Below are positions 9,690-22,580 of a stretch of DNA of 64,000 nt, piece by piece. This stretch comes from Talpa occidentalis (taxonomy: Eukaryota > Chordata > Mammalia > Eulipotyphla > Talpidae). Numbering within the stretch: position 1 is the stretch's first letter; each line of letters begins with the position of its first letter. The stretch covers positions 45,007,876-45,071,875 of the forward strand of contig NW_023601433.1 of assembly GCF_014898055.3 (NCBI RefSeq). Direction: 5' to 3'. The translations under genes were made by a program, and so were the position numbers. Below the pieces are notes generated by a model, which made no database searches, had not been told where the DNA came from, and saw only the letters and a list, made by a program, of their open reading frames with translations.

Positions 9690-12600
9690 TAATCCAAGAA
9701 GCGCAAAGTGGCTTTTTATTTGATCTGTGATTCTACACTAGGATCACTTCAAAGTCACTCAGATTCTTTTCTGTACTTATGTTTTCATGTTTATTATCTG
9801 TTTATTCCTTTCTTGAGTTCCCCATTCTTTTTCCTAAGACTTTTGTTGAAGAAGACATTTCTATTTTTTGTTATTAGTTATCTATGTGTTATTTTTCTTT
9901 TACCCAGGTAACACTGGTTTACAGCACTGTGCATGACTTAAGAGGTATAGGTTGACACAATGTCAGATGTGTGTCTCCACCCCACCCACTCTGTGAAGGC
10001 ATTTTATCACTACCTCATCTTTAATGTTTATCCTCCACTCACTTTTTCCATTTCTCAACATTTCTAACTCAGCATGTTATATCTTTTGTAGGAATCAATC
10101 CCTTTTCTCATGAATGTTGTATCATGTCTGTTCATAATTTATTTTCAAAATTCCTTCTGTCTGTAAACATACCTCCTTTTCATTCTATGTTTTACTTATT
10201 TACCTCTTTTCAAATTTATCTGGTTGAGTATTATCAGAAGTTTTCTATTTCATTAATCTTTTCAAGGATCCAGCATTGGCTTTGTGAATCTTGATGTTGA
10301 TATCTGTTCCCTAGAACCTTGATTTTTTTTTAAATCTTTTTATTTTCTTTTTTTCTCATTTTCTGAATTTATTATCTTTGTAGTAGCTTCATTAAGCACT
10401 TGTTTGTTTTCTTTTCTTCTCGTTTTAATTTCCTGATAAATGCAGGCAAAGCTCTAAATTTTTTCTGACTAATACTTTAGCTATGTCCAATATGTGTGTC
10501 TATTAAGTTTTCAATGATTAAATATTTTAAAAATACAAAAAATATGGAGAATAATTTAGCAAATACTTGTATACCTACCATCAAACTTACCAGCTTTTAA
10601 TAGTTTCCTGTAGTTGCATCAGATTTATCTCCATAATTTACAACATTATTGTCCCATAAATTTTATATGTGGTACTTTCATTGTCTTTCCTCAAGATTAT
10701 CTCTTAAACTTAATGACTATTTAGTTACATACTTTTCAACTTCTAAATAGAAGAGATTTTCTTTAGCTTCCTTTGTGATAGGAAAGCTACTTTTATCACA
10801 TACTGATGGAGAATATACTTGATAAAATTAATCGAGGTTTCCTCCATCATCATGTGCTTGATTGCTGTTTGTAAATGTTCCATATATGTCAAAAAGGAAT
10901 AAACATTCTGTTTATTGAGACAAAAGTTAAAGCACATTATATCATTAAAAAATTTATATATCTGATATTTTTCAATTAGCAATAATCGTACTTTAGATAA
11001 ACCTCTTTAGCTTTGATAAAACCACTGTGCAAAGCTAATTTGTTTTTATGCTAATTTGAATTCTTTTGTTGTTACCAGTTTTAATTTCCAACTACAATTC
11101 TTGATTCATCTATTGCCCCCCAAATTCTATTGATTGTTTTGTGTATTTCAGAGAATGTTAGATAAATCTGTTCTAATCACTAAATTTTCTCCAACTTTTC
11201 AATATGATGATCATCTTTGTTGATATATTTTATATTTAAATTTTTAATTAATTAAAATTAAAATCTCCTTAGTCTAATATTGTAATTGTTACTCGAATAT
11301 TCTTTTAGTTCCATTTTTCCTGGCTTCTATTTTTACCATCTTTTTATTTTCAACTTTTTTTTTTAAGCTGAATCCAATACAAAACATTTTTGCTGAATTT
11401 TCAAACAATTCATTCTGGGTTTGGATTGGTGGCTGTAACCCATGCATTCATAAATACTATAATTATTGCGCAATTGTTGCTATTTTTGTGATTTATTACA
11501 ATGAAGATTTTTAATTTTTTAAAAAGTTTTATGTCTACTTCTTTTTTCCAACTTTATTTTTATTAAACTTACATATAGTTGTGAGGAAAAAATGCATAGA
11601 AACCCCATGTATCCTTTACCCAGTTCCCCACAGTGGCAACATTTTCTCCTTAAATCCAATGATGGAAGTGTTGAATTTTTTGTAATTGCTCCCTGGGTTT
11701 CTCTGGCTCTATTTTTGTTGTTGTTGTTTTGGGGATTGTTTTTTAGTCTATTTTCTCTTATTCAAATTGGGTTAATGATCTGTTCTCAAGTTCACCAATT
11801 CCATCCTCTGTTACCTTTCCTCTACTATTGAGTTAGTCTCCAAAGAGATTTTTATTTCTGCTTTTGTAATTTTCATTTTACAACATTCATTTGGTTCTTG
11901 TTTTATAACATATATTCTTTTACTGACATTTTCTATGTTTTTATTTATTTCAGTAGAATTTGTAATTGTTCTTAGATTATTTTTATGATGGTTGCTTTAA
12001 AATTCTCATAACATGATTCCAACATCTAACTTATCTCTGTGTTGTGTCAGGTGATTTTTTTTTTTCTCCTGCAAGCTGTGATTTCCTTCGTTTTTATTAT
12101 GATGAGAGATTTTTACATGTATCACAGATACTTTGGCCATTATGTTAGCAGATTGAGTCTTATTTAAATGTTTTATTTTACAAGGAATAGCCCTCTCTAT
12201 TTTTATGGGCTATGGTTCCAATGACATTTTAATTTTAGACAACTGTAGTGAGTTTGTTTGTTGAGGGAGCTATTTTGTTCCATTTTGTTTGTTTTATCTG
12301 CTGGATTTGTCTGTTCCCATGAGGGCTTCCACTGGTATCAGCTGGATTTGGCAAAGGCATTTCCCCAGGCTACTATTGGCTATCTCAGGGAGGGAAGGGA
12401 ATCCTCGGGCCAGCAGTGAAGTAGAACAATCTCCTGGATGTTAGCATGTTATCCAATAGTTGGTGGTGCAGACTCACCTGCCTGTAAGGAATCCCTTAGG
12501 TGAAAAAGGAGACTGCCTGCTTTGCACTTTAGCGAACCTTCACCTCCCTTAACCTTCACCACCCCCAAGCCTCCTCCAACAAGATATGTTTGTAGATACT

Positions 12601-13620
12601 TCAAGGCTATGTTTTACTTCTAGATTTTTTGCCAAGCTACATTTTTTGTTTTATTTGTAAATCCTCTATTTCATGGACAGTAAAATTTACTGAGGTTGTT
12701 TCATGCACTTTTTCACATATACTGTCCTCCTGGATTTGTTTTCATCTCGTTGAAATACTTCTTCCTCTGAAAGTGCGTCAAAGAAGATCTTGCATGGTCA
12801 ACCACTTAAGGACTTATGGATCTGAGAACATCTTTATTTCACACTGAATCACTAAATAAAAGTTTACTCAACCTGCTGGCTTCAATATTTTGAAATATTA
12901 CTCCATGACCTTCTTGCTCTCTATGTTGCTATTGAGAAGTTTAAGATCAGCCTAATTCTCGTTTGTTTATAGCCAATCTTCTCTTAGAAGTTTCTTTTTA
13001 TCTTTGTCATCTATAAATTTTAATTATAACCAATTGAGGTTTCCACTTTCCTTTCTATTCCAGTTTGTACTCTATTAAGCTCATCTATCTAATGCCTTAA
13101 ATCTTATTTTTCTGGGAAATTTTCAGTCATTGGTCACTTGAATATTCCTCCCTCTTCTCTAACAATAACATTCTTTTTTTCTGGAATTTTTTTCCTATAA
13201 ACATTGATCTTATAACTCTGTTCTGTTTACGGTTTAACTTACCTTTTATGTTTTCCTCTGTCTATTCCTGATGGCCTCATAATATTTTGATATAATATCT
13301 TGACTCATAGATAGGTTTTTCAGCTAACTTCATTCATTTAGCCATTCAATCCACTGACAGATACTTTTTTTCCAATTTTTATATTGTGCACTCTGAATTT
13401 CTATTTGAATTTCATTAAAATTTCTTATCTTACTTTGTATCTCCAGTACCCTCCCTTATCTTTGGGAAATATTTGCTGAACATCTTCTTGTGTCTAATTC
13501 ACTAATTATGGTTCATCAGGTATAAGTCCTGCAGTTTATTATTTTATAGCAGTTTCCTTCCTAAGTCTCATTCCCCTTTTGAGTTCATATTTCCTTAAGC
13601 ATATTAGCTACATAAGCTAA
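9690..13620 (-). repeat. Composite of fossil L1M fragments, minus strand, T-rich
   Basis: About 3.9 kb of T-rich sequence that reads as reverse-strand old L1. About 9900-9990 resembles an L1 3' end. About 10230-10510 resembles ORF2 ('tcaaggatccagcattggc', 'aggcaaagctctaaatttt'). About 11590-11660 contains 'ccccatgtatcctttaccca'-type 3'UTR sequence, as does the similar stretch at 10530-10650. About 11840-13500 resembles the T-rich L1M end with 'cttcaggtt/tttgattt'-like motifs. No intact ORF. Separate insertion events cannot be delimited by eye. Confidence 0.55.
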
Positions 13621-15815
13621 TGATGGGTTTTTGGAAAAGGGGATAATGCCAAGGGTCTATAGGTGTAGGTGGTGGGAGGGTGGTATACCACCCCAGAGAA
13701 AAGAGCCTCCAGGGGAACAATTTGTATTTCTTACTTGCAGAAATATGCATCCCCCCCTCAGTTGTAGTGATGTACCCCCTCCAGAAACAGGGAGGGCTGG
13801 GGGATGCTCAAGAGGCAATTCATCCATTTGCTATCCTCCCATGCCAGTGCCCTTCAGATGTTGGTTTTTAACCCTCTCTCTCCTGTCTCATCAGCTGGTC
13901 GGTGTCTTTCTCTTTATAGGCGCAACAGGGTGGGCACTGGCCTTCCCAGCACTGTTAGAAAAATGGGGCACACCTGAAAATCTCTCCTTCTCTTTATTAT
14001 CTGTTTCTTCACCACATGGAAACCAAACCATCTTCAGTTGCCTGGGGAGTAGGAACTCAACAGACCCCTCAGTATTTCTTTGGCTTCCAATGCTATGTGC
14101 AGTACTGGATTCAAGGGAAAGAGCCAGAAACTCAGTTCTCATAGCTTTCCTAAGGGAATAAAGTTTGCTGCTCCTGCAAACAACTTTCTACATGATAATA
14201 GTATGAATACTGTACTTTCATGTCCATTTGCCATTTGGGAATTTAATATGTGTAGTCTATAGGTGAAAGTGAAGTTTGTCATGAAGTGTCTCTTAGAATG
14301 AACATATCAAAGTTTGGAAGCCAACTTCAGAGATGTATGCTGAATGGTGAATAAAACATGTAGGTGTAAAATTGTAATGCTTCCTATGGCACACCAATAA
14401 TTTCAAAATTTAGATTTTTAAAATATCTTCTTATTGAATCCATTTATACTAAAGAACGCAGAGGTTGGTTTCAAAGTTTTTGCTATTCCTACACAGGAGA
14501 GTAATTAGGTTGTTAGTAATAATCCCTTAAGTGATGATTCATAGCTACTTGAGCTATGTGAGATCCTGTTTTCGCAGCCAGTAATGAGGCAATTTGAAGA
14601 TACAATTTCAGTGTTTGGGGGGAAAGTTCTTGAATAGAGAATTGAGATTCATCATTTCTGTTATTTCTCCCAGTTGGAAGTAAAATGAGGTCCAGGAGAT
14701 CATCTGACTGTGGAACTGAGGCATGTGTGTGTTACTTATGGGGAAAGGTGGTGAGAGGGTAGGCAAGAATTTTGCAGGCAAGCTTCTATCCAGTTTAGGT
14801 ATGGAAATACTGAATCTAATACAGGCAGTTATAGCTTCATCTCTTGTCATCAAACTGTCTTTCCTGACTTATTAATATTTTCATTTAAAGGGTATTAGCA
14901 TTTTACATCATCCTTTGGAAGGTCTGAAGATAAGAAGGCCTTTTAACAAAACCATGAAGTTACAAAGTAAAATATCAAAGCAATATGGAAATGCCCACTG
15001 GCACTCAACTCTTAACTGCAAATGGTTTAGACACTAATAGTTCTCATGTTTCTGAAATCTTTTCACTCCTCAGGCAAAAATGACCTAATCTCCAATTTAA
15101 AAAAAATTTCTATTAGAAATATTTAAATTTGTCTTCTATTTTCCAAGAAAGAAAAACTAATACAATTCTCCCTGAACAAAGATTTGGACATTTTAGCCTC
15201 CTCCCCCCAATGCCATCTGGTAAGAAAACAATAGAAAATGTAGTATAAGAAAGAGTGTTTGACTAGGAACTGTAGTGGACATTATTGGTTGCTGAATCAA
15301 TATCTTTTCCTCTTTTTGTTCTTCCTAACAGAACTCAGGTAGAATTTAGGTTACCAGCCTTCCCTCCATGCGACATAGTGGAAGCTAATTACTCCCAAGT
15401 TCCTCGGGAAGATTGTTATTAGATGAAAGTAATCAAGTCATGACATTCTACTGGACAAGCCTTTATAGTGCAGGGTTAAGGACCTCCTGAGAGCTGAACT
15501 ACACTTAATCATTCCATGACTTGTGACCCACTGGGGTGGTGATGACTGGGGAGTAATTATTCCTCTCCCCCTACAGCAATAAACAAAAAGACCACTACAT
15601 CTATCTCATGACTCTAATGGAGCAAGCCTACAGACAAAGTCAATGCACTATCACTAGAAATGACTGAAAAGAGAAATGGAAGGAATCTGGTTTTGTTATA
15701 ACAGGTCTGAGTTACTGAATCAGTCAACCCAAGTGTCCATTTTACTCTTGTTTAAGACAGAAAGAGGCAGGATACCTATTGATTTTAGATGAACACATAG
15801 CTATTCAACCCAAAT
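13621..15815. other. Unassigned intronic sequence
   Basis: Mostly unique-looking. There is a 176-codon open frame on plus at 13631-14161, but it has no recognisable domain, no splice context and no family match, so I do not call it a gene. An old interspersed-repeat-like stretch may lie at 15280-15620 (tgttcttcctaacagaactcagg...), which I could not name. Confidence 0.35.
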
Positions 15816-15819
15816 CACA

Positions 15820-15970
15820 CAACTCTTACTGGAGTTTAGCTCCTACTACAAAGTTTGGTGACCTTTGGAAAATACCTCAATTTGAGTTTCCACATTTGTA
15901 ATATAATCTCTCTTATGTATATCTCAGAGGATGGTTGTAAAAAGGAACACACAATATGTAAAGAGCAGCA
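15820..15970 (+). repeat. MIR SINE fragment, plus strand
   Basis: Core order of MIR: 'gtgacctttggaaaatacctcaatt', 'gagtttccacatttgtaata', then 'agaggatggttgtaaaaagg' and 'atatgtaaagagc'. Old, with no TSD. Confidence 0.75.
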
Positions 15971-16435
15971 ATAGAAGAAAAAGTACAAAAGTTTTCAAAT
16001 CTTGACTAGTAGGAGGCACCAATGAAATGGAAGTCAAACTTAAATGTACATGTTATAGTGGCAAAGATGTGACTACTGTGGCTATATTTGTTTATAAATC
16101 TCCCATTATATAAGAAATAGATTGGGTGAGACCAATGATCATTTTTACCCAAGACCTCCAACTTGCCAGTAATTATAAAAGATTCTTTGCAGAGGGAAGA
16201 GTAGTTATCATTATAATCATCCTCCCCACAAAGTCACAGATTTTACAAGTCCTTTTCAACTTTGCAGCCTATCTAAAGCTGCAAGTAACAAGTTTTTTTT
16301 GCCCCCTCTGCATCACACAGTATTAAACACCCTGGTGAAGAGGGAAAGAGAATACCGCCAGACATAATGAGATAGATGATTATCTGAAACAATTATTGAA
16401 CACTCAGTTTTAGGGCATAAAGTCAAAGTCACCAA
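15971..16435. other. Unassigned intronic sequence
   Basis: No gene or repeat recognised. Confidence 0.3.
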
Positions 16436-16439
16436 GATC

Positions 16440-16690
16440 CTCATCAAACCAGATCCTCCTCTTAATTTCTCTATTTATATACATGGCCTCTTTATTCCTG
16501 TCTCATCTGCCTTGTTCAGTGTTCTCCCCCTTTTAGAATTCAATCCCTTGAAAGCAGGAACCCTGTCACGTTTACAGCTCTAGTCCCAGCACCTAACACC
16601 AGAAGACACAAACAAGGGCACACTACAGGTACAAAGAGATTTACATTGAATAAAGGCCAAAATCATGTCTCTTTCACTGTCTTTGTTTCC
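16440..16690 (+). repeat. L2-like 3' end fragment, plus strand
   Basis: Contains 'ttgaaagcaggaaccctgtc' and 'ctagtcccagcacctaacac', the pattern of an L2/CR1-type LINE 3' end, followed by a short 'attgaataaa' end. Confidence 0.6.
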
Positions 16691-16734
16691 CTCAACTCCC
16701 ATATCCAACCACAGATGATAAATTGATATTTTTC

Positions 16735-16870
16735 TCTTTTTTCTCTCAAATTATGTTTGTTAAAGTAAAGTTGGTTTACATCATTGTATCTCCTTTGGGG
16801 GTGTTATATAAAGCCTCTACAAATGTATGTATTCACAGCAAGCCCATCACCAGTGCTCCAATAATCCTAA
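16735..16870 (-). repeat. L1 3' end fragment, minus strand
   Basis: 'taaagttggtttacatcattgt' followed by 'acagcaagcccatcacc' resembles the reverse complement of a laurasiatherian L1 3' terminus. Short and diverged. Confidence 0.45.
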
Positions 16871-16989
16871 ACTGAGGATAGTCTTCAGGTAAAGTTTTAC
16901 TTTTTTCAAATTGCCACCCTAAATGAAACATCCAATTTCTTCATCTCTGAAAATTACAACTAATGATGGGCCTTTCTGCCTTCAAATAT

Positions 16990-17515
16990 TTTACTCTTCC
17001 AATCTAGTCCATGTAGTTTTGCTCCAAAAAAGTCAGTAGCTCTATTGCGTGCCAAATGGAAAGCAAGACCCTTCAAGACCTTTCCCAAAATGGCCTGGGC
17101 CCTGGCCAGACTCCTCCCCTCCTGCTCACCTGTGTTCCCAGATGCCTTTCAAGTGGACCACTCACTCTTCCCAGGACAAATACACACATTTCTAAGTACA
17201 GATAAGTACTTCTCATACCTTTCCCCGATCTCCCAACCGCAGGTCACTTGAATAAAGATCTCTTCCCTGATCCTCACACAATCCTTCTGGCTCCTTTCTT
17301 TGAACCCACATGACATTTGTGGTACACTTAAGACAGTTTTTACATCTGCCTTGATGTCTGGGCTTTGTCTGCATGTACCTTCTTCAACTATATGCACTTA
17401 ATGAGGTTTGAGAATATTTTTAACTTATTTTTGGTAACCCTCTAAACCATACAGTTTAAGAAGGTATTCACCATGACAGGCACTCAATAGTGTTTCATTA
17501 ACTAAACATTCAGTG
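16990..17515 (+). repeat. L2 LINE fragment, plus strand
   Basis: The usual L2 order is visible: 'aagacctttcccaaaatggcctgggccctgg', 'ctcctttctttgaa', 'atgtctgggctttgtctgc', then 'gacaggcactcaatagtgttt' at the 3' end. No open frame of note. Confidence 0.7.
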
Positions 17516-17796
17516 AAGTTACATTTAAGGGGATCTTCCAATTTAAAGTAAAGAAGACAATTAAGTTTAAAAACATCCATTCTAATAAAGGTTAATAGGG
17601 AAAAGCTTCCTTGATAAGTGATCCCAGTAGGTTGACTACATTAAAAATTAAAGTCTCAGCATAAGCTTCAATAGGCAACTCTACTTTGCCAGAGCCACAT
17701 TCATTTCTAGGCTCTCCAATGACTAAATGGAAATTTTCAAGTATTTGACTATAATTTTGTCACGGAGAAAATCTTTCTATGAAAGACACAAAATTC

Positions 17797-18066
17797 TGGG
17801 GCCTCCCTGGTGGTGCGGGGGGGCTAAGCCAGCACTATGAAGCTGTCTGCAGCCTCTGCAGCAGGAGTTCGATCCCCGGTGGGCTGGGAAGCAACCTGTA
17901 TGGTACAGCAGACCTCACTTGCCTCCCCAACTGCTCCCCTCAGCAGTGTATTCAGTCAGTCTGCTTGTTCTGTTCCTCATTCTGTCTCTGGTGAGTCCTC
18001 TCACCCCCCATACCTCTGGCCTGTACCCCAGTTCTTGTATGCATAAAGAAATTAATTTTAAAAAAA
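17797..18066 (+). mobile_element. tRNA-derived SINE, subfamily B
   Basis: Perfect 16-base TSD gaaagacacaaaattc at 17781-17796 and 18067-18082. The head has a G run (ggtgcggggggg) in place of the box A-like part. Subfamily B marks are GTACAGCAGACC, TCAGTCAGTCTGC, CTCTGGCCTGTACC and CTTGTATGCATAAA. Confidence 0.93.
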
Positions 18067-18179
18067 GAAAGACACAAAATTCCAAATTTCTAAAGGAAAA
18101 AAAGAAAGTGATAAGTCTGGGCACACTTAAATTCAACTTCTATGTAGCAAAATTTCCATAAGATAAATTCAAAATACAA

Positions 18180-18930
18180 ATGACTTATTAGGAAAAATCT
18201 CTCTAACATAGTCCAAGAGTCAAATTCTTTAGCTCACAAAGAGTTTTGAAAATCAGTAAGAAAAAAAGCAAACATTAAAGAGGAAGTAGAAAGAATAGAC
18301 AGTAAAAGGAATAAAATTGGCCAATCAATATATGAAAAGGTGATTGGCTACACTCAATATAAAGATATACAAATTAGGAAATGAAAATCTGAAAGTCATA
18401 TAATTTATGGTTTTAGCTTGACCTCTTTTTAGAAAAGTAACTTGGTGATATTTGTCAAAATTTAAAATGCACCTGTTCCTTGAACTAGTTATTCTACCTC
18501 TAAACATTTACTCTACAGATATATTGAGAGAAGGAAAAAGAGATGTGAAAAATAATGGAACACAGGCAACTGGAAAGAACTAGTCGATCAGATTTACTGA
18601 TACATACCATATAACCCTTCACAACAGGGTTAGATCTCTTAAAATGGAAAGACCACCAAGAAAAATTAAGTGAAGACAGGTAAAGCACAGAACAAATCAT
18701 ATTCTGTTATAACTCATTTGAATTTGAAAAAAATAACCCAAGGGCAGGCATATGTGCTCATTCATGAGTGAGATATTTCTGGAAGGATATACTTGAAACT
18801 GCTTCCTCATGGCTGGGGGAGGGACAAGAGGCTTTTACTTTACATTTTATCCTTGCTGCTGTATTTTAATCTTTCAAACAAGCCACAAGCATCCTTTACT
18901 TTTATAACAAGAAAGAAATTTTTTAAAAAA
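18180..18930 (+). repeat. Fossil L1ME-like 3' end, plus strand
   Basis: In order: 'ggccaatcaatatatgaaaagg', 'cttggtgatatttgtcaaaa', 'aaatgcacctgttccttgaac', 'tctggaaggatatacttgaaac', 'ttttataacaagaaag'. This is the standard order of an old L1 ORF2 end and 3'UTR. No open frame remains. Confidence 0.8.
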
Positions 18931-19435
18931 TTTAATTTGTCCACTTCTTTTCCTTTTGCCATTTTGCCAAAATTTGCATAGTTCTCAACGTTGGTGCAAA
19001 ATTTTCCCCTTCTGCATAGTCCTTGGGGTTTGTGGAGCCACAGTTTGATTGGTGTGAGCTGAAAGTCAGGAAAATAGCTCCCTGATCAGAGCTCTTCAGA
19101 AGGGTAAGAGCCTCATTTAGTCCTGGAAGCTACAGGATAAACATGTTCCCATAAGGAGGGCAGCCAAGGTGGAGCAGGCTGGTGGGTGACTGATGGGAGA
19201 GAGGGAGGGAGGTGGGAGAAAGCTGGGGGGGAAAAGTGGGAGGGAAGAGGGGGGAGAGAGAGAGAGAGAGAGAGCATGAGGAGAATGCAAGCCTCATAAA
19301 TCCTTTCAGAGTTTATCTTCTGGGTATATTCCAGTAGTTTAACTCAGGAAGAATAGGAGCTGGCCCAACACTGTAGATGAAATGCATTTTTCTTCCTGCC
19401 TCTCAGAACATGCTGCATTCATTTATTAGAGTTCA
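18931..19435. other. Unassigned sequence with a G/A-rich tract
   Basis: A polypurine stretch at about 19193-19278 has repeated GGGAGGGAGG, GGGGGGG and (GA)n. It is capable of G-quadruplex or triplex formation. Otherwise unique. Confidence 0.5.
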
Positions 19436-19449
19436 AAAAGAACTCTCTA

Positions 19450-19732
19450 GGGGCCTCCCTGGTGGCGCAAGGGATTAAGACGCAACCTATGAAGCTGTCT
19501 GCAGCCTCTGCAGCATGAGTTCAATCCCAGGCCAGGTTGCTCCCACATGGTGCAGCAGACCTCTCCTAACTTGCCTGCTGCTCCCCTCAGCAGTGTATTT
19601 CAGTCAGTCTGCCTGTTCTGCTCCCCACTCTCTCTGGTGAATCCTCTCACCCCCGCCCCCCACCCCGCCCCGCAACTCTGGCCTGTACCTCCAACTCTTG
19701 TATGCATAAATAAATAAATCTTTAATTAAAAA
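19450..19732 (+). mobile_element. tRNA-derived SINE, subfamily B
   Basis: Plus strand, with TSD aaaaagaactctcta (19435-19449) against aaaaagaactttcta at about 19733-19747. A C-rich expansion (ccccgccccccaccccgcccc) lies in the body near 19650-19672. Confidence 0.9.
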
Positions 19733-19747
19733 AAAAAGAACTTTCTA

Positions 19748-20865
19748 ATAAATGCCCGGAGAGTAGGGAGGAAGTCGAGCCTGCTAGAAAGCTCATACCC
19801 CAAATATTTTATCAGACAAATGTGCACACCAAATAGTTAAAGAGGCAAGGGTTAGCTGCACACACATATATCTGGTTGTTGGAAAAAGAAAATATAGAAA
19901 TGCCCCCAAAACTATATTGTGTTCTAACAAGAATAGTAAAAGCTACTTAGGAATAAGCAATGTCGCTGTGCCTGGTGAGTCTGGGGAGATTGACAGCTCA
20001 GTGTGAATCTCGGGAAACAAAGCTGGAGCCGGAGACAGGAAAGCGGCCTTTGAGTCCCATCATTGTGAATGTCTCAGCAAGGGCTTCCCTGGTCAGGGGC
20101 ATTCCCTAGCCACAAACTGCAGAAGGTGGTCACACCATTTCCAAACATTCCTGTGCCTGCAACAGAAGATGAGAAGGATATGCCACTCTGGCTCAGGGAG
20201 TGCCAACGTGGCTTCTTTAGGAATGACAGGTGGCAGGTATGAGAAGAAAGGGCAGAAGGGAGAAACCAGCATCCTGACAGCAACGGCATGGAGGCGGTGA
20301 GGCACCACAGGAGAAGAACGTGAGAACAGCGTTAAGAAGCAGCGCACACCAGTCACTCCCGGTTGCCTCCAACCCCTCATCTCAGCCCCCCTCCAGGATT
20401 CCAGCAGTATAAACACTGCCTCTGGGCAGGCAGTGGTGTTGGGAGAGGCAGCTGACCCTTACCCAGCTGGGAAGGGGACACTGTCCAGCTGCTGTGCATT
20501 TGCTGCTCTTCACTGCCTTTGAGGGCCTCGCCAGTGGCCAGTGTCCTCTCCAAAAGAGGCAGGTGTTTCTAAGATAGAAGGACAACGTGACCAGATTCCC
20601 ATCACATGTGAGATAATGGAAGCACTAGACAATCCCAAGAAATATTTCTTCTTCTTTGCTCCTGTACCTCAGTGCCTCTAAGTGCAAGATGGACACATCG
20701 TGCTTGAGGACAGTTTTGGTCACTGAAGTAGTGAGTACAGTTGCAAAGTGATGGAACTAGTGAGGGAGGAGAAATCAGAACCCCTGGGTCCCAGGCAGGG
20801 CTATACGCCAAGTCCTCTAAGCACAGGAGGGGCCCACTCCCCCTGCCCAGCCTATTAGAAGAACC
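19748..20865. other. Unassigned intronic sequence
   Basis: GC content is higher than its neighbours (about 20040-20560). Overlapping short minus-strand frames have no family match or splice context. No repeat recognised. Confidence 0.3.
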
Positions 20866-20869
20866 AGTG

Positions 20870-21000
20870 AGCAGTCGGAGCTCAGCTTTACTACAGACAG
20901 CTGTGCAACCTCAGGCCAGTTACTTACCCTCTCTGAGCACGTTTCCTTACCCACCCAGGAAGGAAGGTTGGATTGAGAGGACTTCAAAGGTACCACACAT
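20870..21000 (+). repeat. MIR fragment, plus strand
   Basis: 'gtgcaacctcaggccagttac' followed by 'taccctctctgagcacg' and 'tttccttaccca' is the MIR core order. Confidence 0.65.
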
Positions 21001-21266
21001 GAAATATGTAGCACTGTGCCTTTCCTCCCAGCGCTGACGTGTGAGCTGTTAGTTCTACCAGCTTCCTCACGTCTCACCATATGACTGCCTCAACTTGAGC
21101 TTACCAACTTCATATTTCTCATGGTCGTCAATCCCACAGTCCTCATCTCAGGTATTCTATTCACTCCTTGAAACTTTGCTTAAAAAGCATCTTCTTTTTG
21201 AAACTCTCCCTCCCTCCTCTCGGTAAAGTTAGTTACTCCTCCCTTTGGAGTGCCACAGTATGTCCT

Positions 21267-21697
21267 TGTAGGGTAAAGAAAATATCAGGCTTTTCTGCCC
21301 TTCCGCCATCAGGATAGATGATGGATCCTTGTCCTGAATGCATGCCTGATGGCGGGCACCTGGAGTAGGGTGTGGGCATAGGTAGATGGGATTCACCTGG
21401 GCTGAGACTGGGCTTTTAAGGGTGGTGTCACGGGGACGCCAGCAGAAGCCGAAAGAGAAGCTGAGAGAGAAGCAGAGAAGCAGAAGCAGAGATCACCAGA
21501 GAGCCCAGGTGAGTGAGTGAGGATTTGCTGGGGGCTGGGAGGACTGCCAGCCTCCCAGCCCCCCAGCACCCCTGCCTGCCATATGCCTGGTGAACCCCAA
21601 TAAAAGACCTGCAAAAACCCACTGAGGACTCTGACTCCTCCTTTACCCGGTCTGCATGGGATCAGAAAACCTGCACTGTGTCCTTCCTACCCTTACA
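21267..21697 (+). mobile_element. Solo LTR (431 bp), TGTAGGG family
   Basis: Starts TGTAGGGTAAAG, ends CCCTTACA, with perfect 5-bp TSDs gtcct at 21262-21266 and 21698-21702. AATAAA is at 21599-21604. A (GAAGCA/GAGAAGC)-type purine repeat lies in the centre. It is closely similar to the LTR at 22131; a shared 5' block runs from the start through GGGATTCACCTGG. Confidence 0.94.
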
Positions 21698-21702
21698 GTC
21701 CT

Positions 21703-22125
21703 CCACAGCTCTATTTGGGAATGGGCCATGCATTGCAATCATCCACAGATCCAGATTCTTCAAGATCAGAGCATGCCCTTGAAAAATAAATACATCAGCC
21801 AACACGTAATGGCTTCCCCATAGGGTTTGGTCAGTCTGCCTTGCAGTCTCCTTCAGTCACGATCAAGGATTAAAGGGAATCAAAAAGCCCAGAGCAGGAC
21901 ACAGAAGTGAGCTTTCAGTAGCTGCAGCATCAGCAGAAAGAGCAAGAAGACTGAGTCGCTTCATCTCCTCTCACAAGCCTGACATCAGTGGGGAAGAAAT
22001 TCGGTACTGACACTGTTCAGCAGTCACTATAAAACACCCAGGACTTTTTGTCCCTAAACTGGGTAAAAAGAAAGTGAAAGAGCAAAGTAGCCACTGAAGA
22101 AAAGCGACAATAAGGATTGGTAAAA
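21703..22125. other. Spacer between two solo LTRs
   Basis: Unique sequence of about 420 bp with no retroviral internal domain, primer-binding site or polypurine tract. This argues against the two LTRs being the ends of one provirus. Confidence 0.6.
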
Positions 22126-22130
22126 GTGAT

Positions 22131-22575
22131 TGTAGGGTAAAGAAAATATCAGGCTTTTCTGCCCTTCCGCCATCAGGATAGATGATGGATCCTTGTCCTG
22201 AATGCATGCCTGATGGCAGGCACCTGGAATAGGGTGTGGACATAGGTAGATGGGATTCACCTGGACTAAGACTGTGCTTTTAAGGGCGGTGTCATGGGGA
22301 TGCCAGCAGCAACAGCAGTAGAAGCTGAAGCCAAAACCGAAAGAGAAACCGAGAAGCAGCAGAACCAATGCCAGAGAGGCCAGATAGAGTAAAGACTTGC
22401 TGGGGGCTGGGAGGCTGGCAGGCTGCCAGCCCCCCAGCCAGCACCCCTGCCTGCCATATGCCTGGTGAACCCCAATAAAAGACCTGCAAAAAACCACTGA
22501 GGACTCTGACTCCTCCTTTACCCGGTCTGCATGGGATCAGAAAACGTGCACTGTGTCTTGTTCCTGGCCTTTACA
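22131..22575 (+). mobile_element. Solo LTR (445 bp), TGTAGGG family, second copy
   Basis: Starts TGTAGGGTAAAG and ends CCTTTACA, with its own 5-bp TSD gtgat at 22126-22130 and 22576-22580. AATAAA is at 22474-22479. Same orientation and near-identical 5' and 3' blocks to the copy at 21267, with differences in the central GCAGCAACAGCAG-type repeat. Confidence 0.94.
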
Positions 22576-22580
22576 GTGAT

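Noticed and set aside
13631..14161. 176-codon plus-strand frame
   Set aside because: Composition is typical of random open sequence, with no family match or splice sites. Two other frames are also open there.
22054..22497. 147-codon minus-strand frame
   Set aside because: Antisense of the solo LTR at 22131; the same peptide pattern appears at the LTR at 21267.
21267..22575. One short provirus with two LTRs
   Set aside because: Each LTR has a different perfect 5-bp TSD and the spacer lacks any retroviral feature.
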